Positions 40,205 to 51,397 of a DNA stretch of 64,000 bases are shown here, one piece after another. Position 1 is the first letter of the stretch. Each line of letters begins with the position of its first letter. This stretch comes from Corynebacterium haematomassiliense (GTDB taxonomy: Bacteria; Actinomycetota; Actinomycetes; Mycobacteriales; Mycobacteriaceae). The stretch lies in NCBI RefSeq assembly GCF_013978595.1, contig NZ_JACDTZ010000001.1:310001-374000 (forward strand), written 5' to 3'. Both the position numbers and the translations under genes were made by a program. The notes under the pieces were generated by a model. It had not been told where the DNA came from and did not search any database. It saw only the letters and a program-made list of their open reading frames with translations.

Positions 40205-41707
40205 ATGACTGCGTACGACCTGATGGATTACGACGAAGTACTGGAAAAGTACGACCCCGTGATGGGCCTTGAGGTGCACGTCGAGCTCGCCACCGAGACG
40301 AAGATGTTCTCCACCTCCTCCGCCCACTTCGGCGCGGAGCCGAACACCAACATCGACCCGGTCTCGCTCGGGCTGCCGGGCGCGCTGCCGGTGGTCAACG
40401 CCAAGGGCGTGGAGTGGGCCATCAAGATCGGCCTGGCGCTGAACTGCAAGATCGCCGAGTCCTCGCGGTTTGCGCGCAAGAACTACTTCTACCCGGACCA
40501 GCCGAAGAACTACCAGATCTCCCAGTACGACGAGCCAATCGCCTACGACGGCTACCTGGACGTCGTGCTCGAGGACGGCACCGAGTGGCGCGTGGAGATC
40601 GAGCGCGCGCACATGGAGGAAGACACCGGCAAGCTCACCCACCTGGGTTCCGCCTCCGGCCGCATCACCGGCGCAACCGCGTCGCTTGTGGACTGCAACC
40701 GCGCGGGCATCCCGCTGATCGAGATCGTGACTAAGCCGATCATCGGCGCCGGCGAGCGCGCACCTGAGGTGGCGAAGGCCTACGTGGGCGCGCTGCGCGA
40801 GCTGGTCAAAGCCCTCGGCGTCTCCGACGCCCGCATGGACCAGGGCAGCATGCGTTGCGACGCCAACGTGTCCCTGCGCCCGGTCGGCCAGGAAAAGTTC
40901 GGCACCCGCACCGAGACGAAGAACATCAACTCCCTGAAGTCCGTGGAGCAGGCCGTGCGCTTTGAGATGCAGCGCCAGGCCGCCGTGCTGCAAGACGGCG
41001 GGGAAGTGGTGCAGGAGACCCGCCACTACCAGGAGAAGGACGGCACCACCTCCAAGGGCCGCCCGAAGGAAGAGGCTTCCGACTACCGCTACTTCAACGA
41101 CCCGGATCTGCCGCCGGTGATCGCGAAGCCGGAGTGGGTCGAGGAGATTCGCGCGACCCTGCCGGAGCTGCCGTGGGTGCGCCGCGCACGCATCCAGGAG
41201 GAGTGGCAGCTGCCGGAGAAGGAGTTCCGCGACCTGGTCAACGCCGGTGCGCTCGACCTGATCGTGGACACCGTTGAGGCCGGCGCCACCCCAGATGAGG
41301 CCCGCGCCTGGTGGGTCTCTTACATCAACGGCAAGGCCAACGAGTCTGGCAAGGACCTGGACGCGCTCGGCGTCACCCCGGCCGACGTGGCCCGCGTGGT
41401 GGAGCTGGTCAAGGAAGGCAAGTTGACCACCAAGCTGGGCCGCCAGGCCATCGACGGCGTCATCGCCGGCGAGGGTGCTGTCGACGAGGTCGTCGCCGCA
41501 CGCGGCCTCGAGGTCGTGCGCGACGACGGCGCGATTGAGAAGGCTGTCGACGAGGCGCTGGCCGCCAACCCGGACATCGTGGAGAAGTACCGCGCCGGCA
41601 ACAAGAAGGTCACCGGCGCCATCGTCGGCGCCGTGATGAAGGCGACCCAGGGCAAGGCCGATCCGGGGCAGGTCAACCAGCTCATCGCGAAGAAGCTCGC
41701 GGAGTAG
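40205..41707 (+). CDS. gatB: Asp/Glu-tRNA amidotransferase subunit GatB
   Basis: About 500 residues: N-terminal kinase-like domain that activates Glu-tRNA(Gln) ([63 protein letters not shown]), then the helical and YqeY-like tRNA-binding C-terminus ([23 protein letters not shown]). ATG 40205 is preferred to ATG 40199, because TAGACT (40192-40197) ends 7 nt before it. A long hairpin follows the stop. Confidence 0.97.
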   Translation: MTAYDLMDYDEVLEKYDPVMGLEVHVELATETKMFSTSSAHFGAEPNTNIDPVSLGLPGALPVVNAKGVEWAIKIGLALNCKIAESSRFARKNYFYPDQPKNYQISQYDEPIAYDGYLDVVLEDGTEWRVEIERAHMEEDTGKLTHLGSASGRITGATASLVDCNRAGIPLIEIVTKPIIGAGERAPEVAKAYVGALRELVKALGVSDARMDQGSMRCDANVSLRPVGQEKFGTRTETKNINSLKSVEQAVRFEMQRQAAVLQDGGEVVQETRHYQEKDGTTSKGRPKEEASDYRYFNDPDLPPVIAKPEWVEEIRATLPELPWVRRARIQEEWQLPEKEFRDLVNAGALDLIVDTVEAGATPDEARAWWVSYINGKANESGKDLDALGVTPADVARVVELVKEGKLTTKLGRQAIDGVIAGEGAVDEVVAARGLEVVRDDGAIEKAVDEALAANPDIVEKYRAGNKKVTGAIVGAVMKATQGKADPGQVNQLIAKKLAE

Positions 41708-41732
41708 CGTCTAACTTCACTAACCCGCCACG

Positions 41733-41800
41733 AAACCGGCTACCTAGAACCGGCTACCACACGAAATATCTGCTGGTAGCCGGGTGTAGGAAGCCGGTTT
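41733..41800 (+). terminator. Very long hairpin after gatB
   Basis: Two 26-nt arms (41733-41758 and 41775-41800) pair at 23 of 26 positions around a 16-nt loop, and the structure is followed by TTTT (three of these are the end of the arm). The 5' arm itself contains AACCGGCTACC twice. It is much longer than an ordinary terminator, but placed 25 nt after gatB it probably ends that transcript. Confidence 0.7.
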
Positions 41801-41848
41801 TCGCGTCGTTGCCGCGGGATCCCGACGATTCCGAGGCGCCACGCAAAA

Positions 41849-41874
41849 CCCCGACCAACAAACGTTGGCCGGGG
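41849..41874 (-). terminator. Intrinsic terminator of the YkvI-type gene
   Basis: Stem CCCCGaCCAAC/GTTGGcCGGGG with a 4-nt loop, followed on the minus strand by TTTTGCGT. It lies 31 nt past the stop of the minus-strand membrane protein gene, so it ends that transcript. Converges with the gatB hairpin. Confidence 0.8.
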
Positions 41875-41904
41875 CGGAGCTGGACGTCGTAAAGCGAAAC
41901 GCGC

Positions 41905-43308
41905 TTACTTGTCCTGGGGCTTGACGGCGGGGAACTCGCCCGTCTTGTACATCTCCTCGTACGCCTCCCAGTGGATCTTCTCGCCCTGGGAATCCGGAGC
42001 GCCGGCGTAGGAGTCGGACTCGGGGTCCAGGGCCGGGACGGTCTTGATGTCGAAGTCGCTGGAGGAGTCGGCGTGCATGTCAGCCGCCACTTCCTCCTGC
42101 ACGGACTGCCACAGCTCGCTGCCGCCGACGTTGGAGTCGGAGGTCAGCTCGTCGACCTCGCTGCGCTCCGCACCGGTGAGATCCGAGCTCTCGGGGTCCA
42201 GCTGGCTGCCGGCGAGCTCGGCCAGGCGCTCGCGGCGGCCCGTCTCGTCCTGGATGTTCTTGCGGTCGCGGAACCAGGCAACGCCCATGACGATGCCCAG
42301 CACGAGGCCCAGGTAGCCCAGGACCGGGTAGACCCAGCCGACCAGGTCGGCGAAGCCGATGAAGGACAGCGCGAAGCCGACCAGCACGACGATGCCGTAG
42401 TAGACGCGGAACTTGCCCGGCTTGTCGTTGCTCAGGCGGCGGCCGAGGGCGTAGAAGAGGCCAACGGCGGTGTTGTAGATCATCAGGTAGATCACGATGG
42501 ACACGAACACGCCCACGGCTGGGTGCATGGTGTCGAAGACCTTCAGCAGCGGCAGGTCGGCGTCCATGACGTTTTCCATGTTGCAGAACAGGATGAACAC
42601 CAGGATCATCAGCAGCACCGCGAACATGATGCCGCCGAGCAGGCCGCCCTTGCCGGTCTTGGCCGGGTTCATGTGGGAGCCGGCGAAGACGAGCATCATG
42701 GAGGTGTCCATGATCATCACCAGCGTGGCGTAGTTCAGCGCGGTGATCAGCCAGTTGTCGAAGGTGCCGGATGCGTGCGGGTTGGTCTGGGCGATCTCGT
42801 TGATGTAGCCGAAGTCGTCCGGGATGTTCATCAGCGTGATCACGAATGCGCCGAGCAGGCAGATGATCAGCAGCGGCGTGATAAAGGAGATCACGCTGGT
42901 GAGACGGTCAACGTCGAGAAGCCCGGAGAGCAAAAGCAGCACGACCATGATGGCCGAGCCAACCCAGGTGGGGAAGCCGAACTGCTGCTCCAGGTTGGCG
43001 CCTGCGCCGGCGACCATGACGAAGCCGATGCAGAACAGTGTGAACATGGTGGTGATGTCCATGTACTTGGCCAGCCATGGTCTGGACACGCTGCGGAAGA
43101 CCACACTGTGGTTGTCTGCCAGGTAGTAGGAGCCGAGCTGGTAGACCCAGCCGCTGAACACAGCGATGGCGGTGCCGGCCACCGCGGCGCCGAGGATGCC
43201 CCAGTAACCGAATGACAGGAAGTACTGGATCACCTCCTGGCCGGATGCGAAGCCCGCGCCGACCGTGAGGCCCACAAGCGCAAGGGCGATTTTAAAGGTT
43301 TTACCCAT
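41905..43308 (-). CDS. YkvI-family membrane transporter-like protein
   Basis: About 467 residues. Ten or more membrane segments (residues 1-340) begin KIALALVGLTVGAGFASGQEVIQYF, the characteristic start of the YkvI family (related to amino-acid/cation symporters). A hydrophilic acidic tail of about 120 residues follows (RRERLAELAGSQLDPESSDL ...), longer than usual. Substrate unknown. GAGGA 6 nt upstream supports ATG 43308 rather than the upstream ATG. An intrinsic terminator follows. Confidence 0.85.
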   Translation of the reverse strand: MGKTFKIALALVGLTVGAGFASGQEVIQYFLSFGYWGILGAAVAGTAIAVFSGWVYQLGSYYLADNHSVVFRSVSRPWLAKYMDITTMFTLFCIGFVMVAGAGANLEQQFGFPTWVGSAIMVVLLLLSGLLDVDRLTSVISFITPLLIICLLGAFVITLMNIPDDFGYINEIAQTNPHASGTFDNWLITALNYATLVMIMDTSMMLVFAGSHMNPAKTGKGGLLGGIMFAVLLMILVFILFCNMENVMDADLPLLKVFDTMHPAVGVFVSIVIYLMIYNTAVGLFYALGRRLSNDKPGKFRVYYGIVVLVGFALSFIGFADLVGWVYPVLGYLGLVLGIVMGVAWFRDRKNIQDETGRRERLAELAGSQLDPESSDLTGAERSEVDELTSDSNVGGSELWQSVQEEVAADMHADSSSDFDIKTVPALDPESDSYAGAPDSQGEKIHWEAYEEMYKTGEFPAVKPQDK

Positions 43309-43486
43309 AATTTTCCTCAAAGAAATCTAGAAAAAGAGCGGAGCCGAGGGTAACACCATTAAGGGGCCATTGCTAGCCGACGCCCACAGGTTCTCCCCGC
43401 CAACAGCGCAGCGCACAGGCTCGGATTTGCTGTTTCAACGGCGCGTTACCAAGGATCAGGCAGCGCTTTCGCATACATTTGTTGGC

Positions 43487-44347
43487 ATGGCTAACAACCC
43501 ACGTGACCTCACGCCTAATGAGCAAAACGATCTGACGAACCTGGATTCTCCTGAGGTGCCGGAGTACACCGGCGACGCGAGGAGCGCCTCGGACGGCCTG
43601 TACACCCGCACGGGCAAGGCCGCGCCGACGGAGATTTTCCCGCGCGGCGAACAGGCGGACGGGCCGCTGATCCCGCAGTCTCCGGAGACCACCTCGTTTG
43701 CGGGCACCTCTGAAACGGTGGCTGTGAACCGCGAGCCGGCGTACACCGCTGCGACGCCTACGTACGCAACCGACACCACGGAGCCGGTCTACGCAGAGAC
43801 GGCCGAGCCGGTCGTGGTGGAGGACGAGACCCGCCGCGGCACCACGGACTTCGGCCTGTTTTTGATGCGCCTGTTCCTCGGCGCGTTTTTGATCATCGAC
43901 TCTGTGGGCACCTTCTTCCGACTCGGCGGCAACGAGGGCATCTCCGGGCTAGAGAGCGCCTTCGCGGATTACCCGTACGGCTCCGGCCTTGCCGTTGTCG
44001 TGCCCACCCTGGAGCTGGCCGCCGGCGTGTTCCTGGTGCTGGGTCTGCTCACCCCGGTTGCGGCGCTGGTCGCCATCGCCGTGACCGGCTTTATGGCGCT
44101 GCACGCGTTCACTGAACAACCGGACGGTTTCAACGTCTTCGCCTGGACCCCGGAGACCTGGGTGCCGGTCATGCTGCTGGCTGCGTCCCTGGTGGTGCAG
44201 TTCACCGGTCCGGGCCGCTACGGCGTCGACGCGTCGCGCGGCTGGGCCAAGCGCCCGCTGGTTTCCAGCTGGATCTGCGCGCTGCTCGGCCTGGCGGCAG
44301 CCGGGCTGATGTGGTGGTTCGGCACCGGCATCAACCCGGTCGCCTAG
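43487..44347 (+). CDS. DoxX-family membrane protein
   Basis: 286 residues. The first 115 are hydrophilic, Thr/Glu/Pro-rich and probably disordered. Four membrane segments of a DoxX domain follow (FLMRLFLGAFLIIDSVGTFF, LAAGVFLVLGLLTPVAALVAIAVTG, VPVMLLAASLVVQF, WICALLGLAAAGLMWWF). DoxX proteins are linked to redox and oxidative-stress membrane complexes, but no partner is evident here. ATG 43487 follows TACATT (43474-43479) by 7 nt. It converges on ilvD with no gap. Confidence 0.82.
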   Translation: MANNPRDLTPNEQNDLTNLDSPEVPEYTGDARSASDGLYTRTGKAAPTEIFPRGEQADGPLIPQSPETTSFAGTSETVAVNREPAYTAATPTYATDTTEPVYAETAEPVVVEDETRRGTTDFGLFLMRLFLGAFLIIDSVGTFFRLGGNEGISGLESAFADYPYGSGLAVVVPTLELAAGVFLVLGLLTPVAALVAIAVTGFMALHAFTEQPDGFNVFAWTPETWVPVMLLAASLVVQFTGPGRYGVDASRGWAKRPLVSSWICALLGLAAAGLMWWFGTGINPVA

Positions 44348-46186
44348 TTAGTCCACCTGGCGCACGGCACCTTTGTCGGCGCTGGTGGCCATCTTCGCGT
44401 ACGCACGCAAAGCCTTCGACACCTCACGGACGCGGTTCGGCGTCCAGGGGTTGTCGGAGGCTTCCATCGCTTCGCGGCGCTTTTGCAGCTCCGCCTCGTC
44501 CACGTCGAGCTTCAGCTCGCGGTTGGACACGGAGATGGAGATGGTGTCGCCGTCTTCAATCAGGCCGATCAGGCCGCCTGCCGCTGCCTCGGGGGAGATG
44601 TGGCCGATCGAAAGCCCGGAAGTGCCGCCGGAGAAGCGCCCGTCCGTGATCAGGGCGCACTTCTTGCCCAGGCCGGCGCCCTTCAAGAACGACGTCGGGT
44701 GCAGCATCTCCTGCATGCCCGGCCCGCCGGCGGGGCCCTCGTAGCGGATCACCACGACCTCGCCCTCGAGCACCTCGCGGTTGAGGATCATCGAAACGGC
44801 CTGCTCCTGCGAGTCCACCACGTGCGCAGGGCCGGTGAACTCCCACAGTCCTTCTTCCACGCCGGCGGTCTTCAAAATCGCGCCGTCGGGCGCGAGGTTG
44901 CCGCGCAGCACCACCAGGCCGCCGTCGGAGGTGAAGGGGTGCTCGACGTCGTGGATGACGCCGTTTGCCGCGTCGGTGTCCAGCTCGGCCCACCGCGCGC
45001 TCTGGGAGAACGCCTTCGTGGTGCGCTCGCCGCCGGGAGCGGCGTGGTACAGCTCCAGCGCCTCGTCGGTGGCGGACCCGCCGCGGATGTCCCAGTCGGA
45101 GAGCCATTCGCTTAACGACGGATACGCGATCGAGTGCACATCCGCATGCAGCAGGCCTGCGCGGTTGAGCTCGCCCAGAATCGCCGGGATGCCGCCAGCG
45201 CGGTGGACATCTTCGACGTGGGCTTCGCCGTTCGGCGCCACCTTAGACAGGCACGGGATCTGGTGGGACAGATCGTCGATGTCGTGCAGGTCGAAGTCGA
45301 TCTCGCCCTCTTGGGCCGCGGCGAGGATGTGCAGGATGGTGTTGGTGGAGCCGCCCATGGCCATGTCCAGCGCCATGGCGTTGCGGAAGGCGTGGACGTT
45401 GGCGACGTTACGGGGCAGGACGGATTCGTCGCCCTGGCCGTAGTAGCGCTCGCACAGCTCCATGACGGTGCGGCCGGCCTTTTCAAACAGCTCGCGGCGA
45501 GCAGTGTGGGTGGCAAGGGTGGTGCCGTTGCCAGGCAAGGACAGGCCGAGTACCTCGGTGAGGCAGTTCATGGAGTTGGCGGTGAACATGCCGGAGCAGG
45601 AGCCGCAGGTGGGGCAGGCGTTGTTGGCGACGGCGTCGAGCTCGTCGTCGGACACGCCGTCGTTGGCGGACAGCGCGATCGCGTCGATGAGGTCGGACTT
45701 CGGCTTGGTCACCCCGCCGACGGAGAACGCCTTGCCGGCCTCCATTGGGCCGCCGGAGACGAACACGGACGGGATGTTCAGGCGCATCGCGGCGTTGAGC
45801 ATGCCCGGGGTGATCTTGTCGCAGTTGGAGATGCACACCATGGCGTCGACGGTGTGCGCGTTGACCATGTACTCCACCGAGTCGGTGATGATCTCGCGGG
45901 ACGGCAGGGAATACAGCATGCCGGAGTGCCCCATGGCGATGCCGTCGTCGACGGCGATGGTGTTGAACTCCTTGGGCACTCCGCCGGCGGCGCGCACGGC
46001 GTCCGCGACGATGTCGCCGACCTCTTTCAGGTGCACATGCCCCGGAACGAATTGGGTGTAGGAGTTCACAATGGCCACGATCGGCTTGCCAAACTCGTTT
46101 TCGCCGGTGCCGGTGGCGCGCCACAGTGCGCGGGCGCCTGCGGCCTGGCGGCCGATGGTGGTGACGCGTGAGCGAAGTGGGATCAC
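44348..46186 (-). CDS. ilvD: Dihydroxy-acid dehydratase IlvD
   Basis: A 612-residue iron-sulfur enzyme converting dihydroxy-acids to 2-keto acids in valine, isoleucine and pantothenate synthesis. Cluster and substrate cysteines are in CISNCDK and [19 protein letters not shown], with the C-terminal [20 protein letters not shown] signature. It starts at GTG with AAGGAG 8 nt upstream. It is transcribed away from ilvBNC, with the PH-domain gene between them, as is common in corynebacteria. Confidence 0.97.
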   Translation of the reverse strand: MIPLRSRVTTIGRQAAGARALWRATGTGENEFGKPIVAIVNSYTQFVPGHVHLKEVGDIVADAVRAAGGVPKEFNTIAVDDGIAMGHSGMLYSLPSREIITDSVEYMVNAHTVDAMVCISNCDKITPGMLNAAMRLNIPSVFVSGGPMEAGKAFSVGGVTKPKSDLIDAIALSANDGVSDDELDAVANNACPTCGSCSGMFTANSMNCLTEVLGLSLPGNGTTLATHTARRELFEKAGRTVMELCERYYGQGDESVLPRNVANVHAFRNAMALDMAMGGSTNTILHILAAAQEGEIDFDLHDIDDLSHQIPCLSKVAPNGEAHVEDVHRAGGIPAILGELNRAGLLHADVHSIAYPSLSEWLSDWDIRGGSATDEALELYHAAPGGERTTKAFSQSARWAELDTDAANGVIHDVEHPFTSDGGLVVLRGNLAPDGAILKTAGVEEGLWEFTGPAHVVDSQEQAVSMILNREVLEGEVVVIRYEGPAGGPGMQEMLHPTSFLKGAGLGKKCALITDGRFSGGTSGLSIGHISPEAAAGGLIGLIEDGDTISISVSNRELKLDVDEAELQKRREAMEASDNPWTPNRVREVSKALRAYAKMATSADKGAVRQVD

Positions 46187-46198
46187 GGTGTTTACTCC

Positions 46199-46741
46199 TT
46201 AAGCTTCAGGGGAAGTTTTCGGCGCGGACGGGCGCGGGCCCGGCAGGTCCGGGTGCTCGGCTACGTAGGCGTCGTACTCTTCGCGGGAGAGCAGAACCTT
46301 GTGGCCGCCCTTGTCGATGATTTCGTACTTGCCGTCGGCAGCCTCCTGGGCTGCGGTGATCACGTCGGTGATGCGGCCGTTGGAGGCCTCGGCCAGGTCG
46401 GGCAGGGAATTGAAGGTCACGCCGGGCAGCGGGTGCTCCGCGCCGTCGACAGTTACCGCGTTGACGGCGGAGCCCTTGAAGGCGAGGCCTTTCAGGTCGC
46501 GCCACGGCAGGGTGGTGTTCTTGCGCACGAGGTACTTGGCGGTGATGCCGCGCTCGTCCACGGTGGTGGAGGAGGCCAGCACCCACGCCAGCCAGATGGC
46601 GGGGAAAATCAGCAGCCAGGCCAGGTACTTCGGCGCCCAGAGGATGCCCATCAGGGCGATGCCGGTGGCAAGCACGATGGCGAGGATGTGCTCGCGCGTC
46701 GGCTTGAAAACGTGCTGGGTGTGCTCCGGCGTGTCAGTCAT
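46199..46741 (-). CDS. PH-domain (bPH) membrane protein
   Basis: 180 residues. Two N-terminal membrane segments (ILAIVLATGIALMGILW, YLAWLLIFPAIWLAWVLA) precede a bacterial PH-like domain (TVDERGITAKYLVRKNTTLPWRDLKGLAFKGSAVNAVTVDG). The C-terminus is charged. This protein accompanies ilvD/ilvB in other corynebacteria; its role is unknown. It is divergent from the ilv leader, with ATG 46741. Confidence 0.85.
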   Translation of the reverse strand: MTDTPEHTQHVFKPTREHILAIVLATGIALMGILWAPKYLAWLLIFPAIWLAWVLASSTTVDERGITAKYLVRKNTTLPWRDLKGLAFKGSAVNAVTVDGAEHPLPGVTFNSLPDLAEASNGRITDVITAAQEAADGKYEIIDKGGHKVLLSREEYDAYVAEHPDLPGPRPSAPKTSPEA

Positions 46742-46835
46742 AGTTCGGAATGGTAGTCACCTTTGGTACGTCGATAGGCAATAGCCCGTAATTTAAATAC
46801 TTGAATAAAAACCCCCGCGACGTTGCCTGTGCCAC

Positions 46836-46841
46836 TACAGT
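46836..46841 (+). promoter_or_regulatory. -10 box of the ilv leader transcript
   Basis: TACAGT lies 8 nt before the leader-peptide GTG (46850), so transcription should begin at or next to that codon. No clear -35 is seen, but the upstream 46787-46812 stretch is AT-rich. Confidence 0.55.
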
Positions 46842-46849
46842 TTGAAATC

Positions 46850-46900
46850 GTGATCAACGAGCGACTTGTAATTATTCTCTCCCGACGGCGCTTGCCGTAG
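46850..46900 (+). CDS. ilvL: ilvBNC leader peptide
   Basis: A 16-codon reading frame from GTG giving [16 protein letters not shown]. It contains the run Leu-Val-Ile-Ile-Leu, so ribosomes would stall when branched-chain aminoacyl-tRNAs are short. The Corynebacterium glutamicum ilvB leader peptide has the same design (a branched-chain run followed by an ARRLP-like end). A terminator-like hairpin lies 32 nt after the stop. It sits 121 nt upstream of ilvB, as expected for attenuation control. Confidence 0.85.
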   Translation: MINERLVIILSRRRLP

Positions 46901-46931
46901 CGGGTGCGTTTTACACGCCGCTGACACACCA

Positions 46932-46973
46932 AGCGCCCTCGAGAGCACATCGCTCGCCGGGGGCTTTTGTTGT
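46932..46973 (+). promoter_or_regulatory. Attenuator hairpin before ilvB
   Basis: A GC-rich imperfect stem (AGCGCCC.. with ..GGGGGC) is followed directly by TTTTGTTGT, between the leader peptide and ilvB. The segment 46901-46931 can supply the alternative pairing partner. It should end transcription when the leader peptide is translated freely. Confidence 0.7.
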
Positions 46974-47021
46974 ATTGGATCGCGATTGACAAGCAGAGTC
47001 GAGCAAGCAAGGAGCCTTCAC

Positions 47022-48848
47022 GTGGCAGCTGCAGAGAAAAGAAAGCCCGAACGCATGACGGGTGCGGACGCAGTCGTGCGCAGCCTCGAGGAACTGGGCA
47101 CCGAGATCGTATTCGGTCTGCCCGGTGGTGCAGTGCTCCCGCTTTACGACGCGCTGTTCCGCGCCGAGAAACTGCGCCACGTGCTGGTGCGCCACGAGCA
47201 AGGCGCAGGACACGCCGCGGAAGGCTACGCGGTGGCCTCCGGCAATGTGGGCGTGTGCATCGCCACCTCCGGTCCGGGCGCGACCAACCTGGTCACCCCG
47301 ATTGCGGATGCCTACCTTGATTCGGTGCCGATGGTGGCCATCACCGGCCAGGTCGGCTCGCCGCTTTTGGGTACCGACGCGTTCCAGGAGGCGGACATCC
47401 GCGGCGTGACCATGCCGATTACCAAGCACAACCTCATGGTGTCCAAGGCGGAGGAGATCCCCAGCGCAATCGCCGCGGCCTTTCATATCGCCTCCACCGG
47501 CCGCCCCGGCCCGGTGCTGGTGGACATCCCGAAAGACGTGCAAAACGCCGAGATCGAATTCGCGTGGCCGCCGAAGGTGGACCTGCCGGGCTACAAGCCG
47601 AACACGAAGCCGCACAACCGTCAGATCGCGCAGGCGGCGAAGATGATTGCCAAGGCGAAGCGCCCCGTGCTCTACATCGGCGGCGGCGTGGTCAAGGCGA
47701 ACGCGCACAAGCAGCTGGCCAAGTTCGTGGAAGCCACCGGCATCCCGGTGGTGACCACCCTGATGGCGCTCGGGGCGTTCCCGCACGACCACCCGCTCTA
47801 CCTGGGCATGCCCGGCATGCACGGCACCGTGCCCGCGGTGGGCGCGTTCCAAGAGTCCGACCTGCTCATCGCGATCGGCGCGCGTTTCGACGACCGCGTC
47901 ACCGGCGACACCGACACCTTCGCGCCGCACGCGAAGGTCATCCACGCCGACATCGACCCGGCAGAGGTGGGCAAGATCCGCCCGGTTGATGTGCCGATCG
48001 TCGGCGACGCCAAGCGGGTGCTGTCCGAGCTCACCGACTACTTCGACGACAAAGGCAAAGTCAAGGCGCCCAGCATCGAGCCGTGGATCGACCGCCTGGC
48101 GGACTTGAAGAAGCGCTTCCCGCGCGGCTACGAAGAGCACACCGACGGCACCCTTGCACCCCAGTTCGTCCTGGAGACGCTGTCGAAGACCGCAGGCCCG
48201 GACGCGATCTACGTCTCGGGCGTGGGCCAGCACCAGATGTGGGCCGCCCAGTTCATCGACTACGACAAGCCGCGGCACTGGATCAACTCCGGCGGCGCCG
48301 GCACCATGGGCTTTTCCATCCCCGCCGCGCTGGGGGCGAAGGCCGCGATGCCGGACAAAGAGGTGTGGGCCATTGACGGCGACGGCTGCTTCCAGATGAC
48401 CAACCAGGAGCTCACCACCGCCGCCCTCGAGGGGTTCCCGATCAAGGTGGCCCTGATCAACAACGGCAACCTGGGCATGGTGCGCCAGTGGCAGACCTTG
48501 TTCTACGACGGGCACTACTCGCACACCAAGCTCGGCGGCGAGGTCTACGTCCCCGACTTTGTGAAGTTGTCCGAGGCGCTCGGCGCGGTGTCGTTCCGCG
48601 TCACGTCCGCCGACGAGGTGGAAGAGGCGATCCAGCGCGCCCACGAGATCAACGACCGCCCGGTGGTGGTCGAGTTCGTTGTCGGCGAGGACGCGCAGGT
48701 GTGGCCGATGATCGCGGCGGGCACCTCCAACTCCGACATCGAGTACGCGCGCGGCATGCGCCCGTTCTTCGGCGAGGAGGAGTCTGCGGCGGAGTCGCCG
48801 GAGACCATCAACGACACCATCGAAGCGCTCGACCAGGAGGGAAACTAA
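47022..48848 (+). CDS. ilvB: Acetolactate synthase large subunit
   Basis: A 608-residue ThDP enzyme condensing pyruvate with pyruvate or 2-ketobutyrate. Motifs: [16 protein letters not shown] and catalytic Glu in [18 protein letters not shown]-binding middle domain, and the ThDP motif [15 protein letters not shown] ... [15 protein letters not shown] 47022 is preceded by AAGGAG at 47009-47014. It is first in ilvB-ilvN-ilvC, under leader-peptide attenuation. Confidence 0.97.
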   Translation: MAAAEKRKPERMTGADAVVRSLEELGTEIVFGLPGGAVLPLYDALFRAEKLRHVLVRHEQGAGHAAEGYAVASGNVGVCIATSGPGATNLVTPIADAYLDSVPMVAITGQVGSPLLGTDAFQEADIRGVTMPITKHNLMVSKAEEIPSAIAAAFHIASTGRPGPVLVDIPKDVQNAEIEFAWPPKVDLPGYKPNTKPHNRQIAQAAKMIAKAKRPVLYIGGGVVKANAHKQLAKFVEATGIPVVTTLMALGAFPHDHPLYLGMPGMHGTVPAVGAFQESDLLIAIGARFDDRVTGDTDTFAPHAKVIHADIDPAEVGKIRPVDVPIVGDAKRVLSELTDYFDDKGKVKAPSIEPWIDRLADLKKRFPRGYEEHTDGTLAPQFVLETLSKTAGPDAIYVSGVGQHQMWAAQFIDYDKPRHWINSGGAGTMGFSIPAALGAKAAMPDKEVWAIDGDGCFQMTNQELTTAALEGFPIKVALINNGNLGMVRQWQTLFYDGHYSHTKLGGEVYVPDFVKLSEALGAVSFRVTSADEVEEAIQRAHEINDRPVVVEFVVGEDAQVWPMIAAGTSNSDIEYARGMRPFFGEEESAAESPETINDTIEALDQEGN

Positions 48849-48850
48849 CC

Positions 48851-49369
48851 ATGGCACAGCCCGAACCGATCACCCGCCACACGCTGTCGGTGCTCGTCGA
48901 CGACGTCGACGGCATCATCACCCGCGTCACCGCGCTGTTTACCCGCCGCGGCTACAACCTGGTCTCCCTCGTCTCCGCAAAGACGGCGAAGGAGGGCATC
49001 AACCGCCTCACCGTCGTCGTCGACGCCACGCCGCACTCCGTCGAGCAGATCACCAAGCAGCTGTACAAGCTCATCCAGGTGCATAAGGTGCTCGAGCTTG
49101 ACGACGCCACGTCTGTCGGCCGCCAGCTGCTCCTGGTGAAGGTCAACGCGGACAACCTGACCCGCCCGCAGGTGGTGGACGCCGCCAACCTGTTCCGCGC
49201 CCGCGTGATCGACGTGGCGGTGGACTCCGTGATCATCGAGGCCACGGGCAATTCCGCCAAGCTCAAAGCGTTTCTTGAGGTGATGGACTCCTTCGGCATC
49301 CGCGAATTGGCGCGCTCGGGCTCGGTGGCGCTCTCGCGCGGCGCAAAAACGATGGCAAAGTCCGAGTAA
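48851..49369 (+). CDS. ilvN: Acetolactate synthase small (regulatory) subunit
   Basis: 172 residues: an N-terminal ACT domain (TLSVLVDDVDGIITRVTALFTRRGYN) that senses branched-chain amino acids, and the C-terminal ALS_ss domain (DVAVDSVIIEATGNSAKLKAFLEVM, GIRELARSGSVALSRG). It confers valine feedback control on IlvB. ATG 48851 lies 2 nt after the ilvB stop; the genes are coupled. Confidence 0.97.
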   Translation: MAQPEPITRHTLSVLVDDVDGIITRVTALFTRRGYNLVSLVSAKTAKEGINRLTVVVDATPHSVEQITKQLYKLIQVHKVLELDDATSVGRQLLLVKVNADNLTRPQVVDAANLFRARVIDVAVDSVIIEATGNSAKLKAFLEVMDSFGIRELARSGSVALSRGAKTMAKSE

Positions 49370-49395
49370 ATCTTAAAAACCCGGGACGGTTGTGT

Positions 49396-50459
<1,064 letters not shown>

Positions 50460-50476
50460 CTTGTAGGCAGCAAAAA

Positions 50477-50517
50477 CCCCGCGCTCCCGATTGGGAGACG
50501 CGGGGTGAAGCTTTTTT
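50477..50517 (+). terminator. Intrinsic terminator of ilvBNC
   Basis: Stem CCCCGCG ... CGCGGGG (50477-50505) with an inner CCC/GGG pairing, followed by a run of six T (50511-50517). It lies 18 nt after the ilvC stop. On the opposite strand AAAAA also occurs beside the stem, so it can serve the convergent gene at 50523 too. Confidence 0.9.
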
Positions 50518-50522
50518 GGCGA

Positions 50523-51119
50523 CTAGTTGGTAGCCGCAGCACCCTCCGGAGCTTCCTCCGGTGCGAGGGTCTCGGTGGTCTCGTCAACGATGTTGGTCTC
50601 GGTGACCGTCTCGTCTGCCGGCTCAGCGGCGGACTCCTCGGCGCCCGCAGCAGCGGACTCCTCGGCGCCCTCGACGGTGGTGGTCTCGGAGACAACCTCG
50701 GTTGCGGCGGTGGTGGTGGAGGTAACGGTCTCGCCCTCGTCATTGTCGCCGGAGAACAGGGACCACAGCAGCCACAGCAGCAGCAGCGCGACGAACAGGC
50801 CGAGCAGCCACTTCCACCAGCCGCCACCAGAGTTGCCCTCTTCGGTCACAGCCGTGGAGCCAGAGGTGGAACGAGCCGGGGTGGATGCAGTGCCCTCAGT
50901 GGTGGTGCGCTCAACGCGGACATCCTTGTTCGGCTCAACGTTGGTGCGGTCGGTGTTGACGTCCTTAACGCGGTCGGCGCCTTCGCCGCCGCGGCCACGC
51001 AGGTCGTCCAGCTTGTCCTTGCCGAGATCCTTCGCGTCGCCGAGTTTGTCCTGGCCGAAGTCCTTAGCGTCCTTGGCGACGTCCTTCGGGTTGCGCTTCG
51101 GGTCGATGGGGTTGCTCAT
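50523..51119 (-). CDS. Single-pass membrane protein with acidic, repetitive tail
   Basis: 198 residues. The N-terminus is a charged helical repeat (DVAKDAKDFGQDKLGDAKDLGKDKLDDL) reminiscent of LEA/CsbD-like stress proteins. A Trp-rich membrane segment (WWKWLLGLFVALLLLWLLWSLF) follows, and the C-terminus is acidic and Thr/Glu/Ala-rich with repeated AEESAA. AAAGGA upstream supports ATG 51119. Function unknown. The 278 bp between it and the CDF gene hold no gene or clear operator. Confidence 0.75.
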   Translation of the reverse strand: MSNPIDPKRNPKDVAKDAKDFGQDKLGDAKDLGKDKLDDLRGRGGEGADRVKDVNTDRTNVEPNKDVRVERTTTEGTASTPARSTSGSTAVTEEGNSGGGWWKWLLGLFVALLLLWLLWSLFSGDNDEGETVTSTTTAATEVVSETTTVEGAEESAAAGAEESAAEPADETVTETNIVDETTETLAPEEAPEGAAATN

Positions 51120-51397
51120 TGTGAATTCCTTTCGTGCTAACACAAGTGCTGGCATAACGTCTCCGTCGGACGCATGGCTGAACCAGCATCCGTGGCGAAC
51201 GAACGCCCACTGTAACAAAACTTCCGCAAGCGGTGCCGCGAGATCCGTGCCACACGTCTCAACGTATTCGGCGTTTTCCCTGCGCTCCCAGGGTGGCCGC
51301 TGCCATATGGAACGATTTTCAATTAGTTGTCATTAAGGAATGCAGCGAGTACCGTAGGTCGTCGATAGGCAATGTGCAGAATGTGAAAGGGACCGAA

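Noticed and set aside
51120..51397. Zur- or metal-responsive operator upstream of the cation exporter
   Set aside because: No convincing palindrome found in the 278-bp gap.
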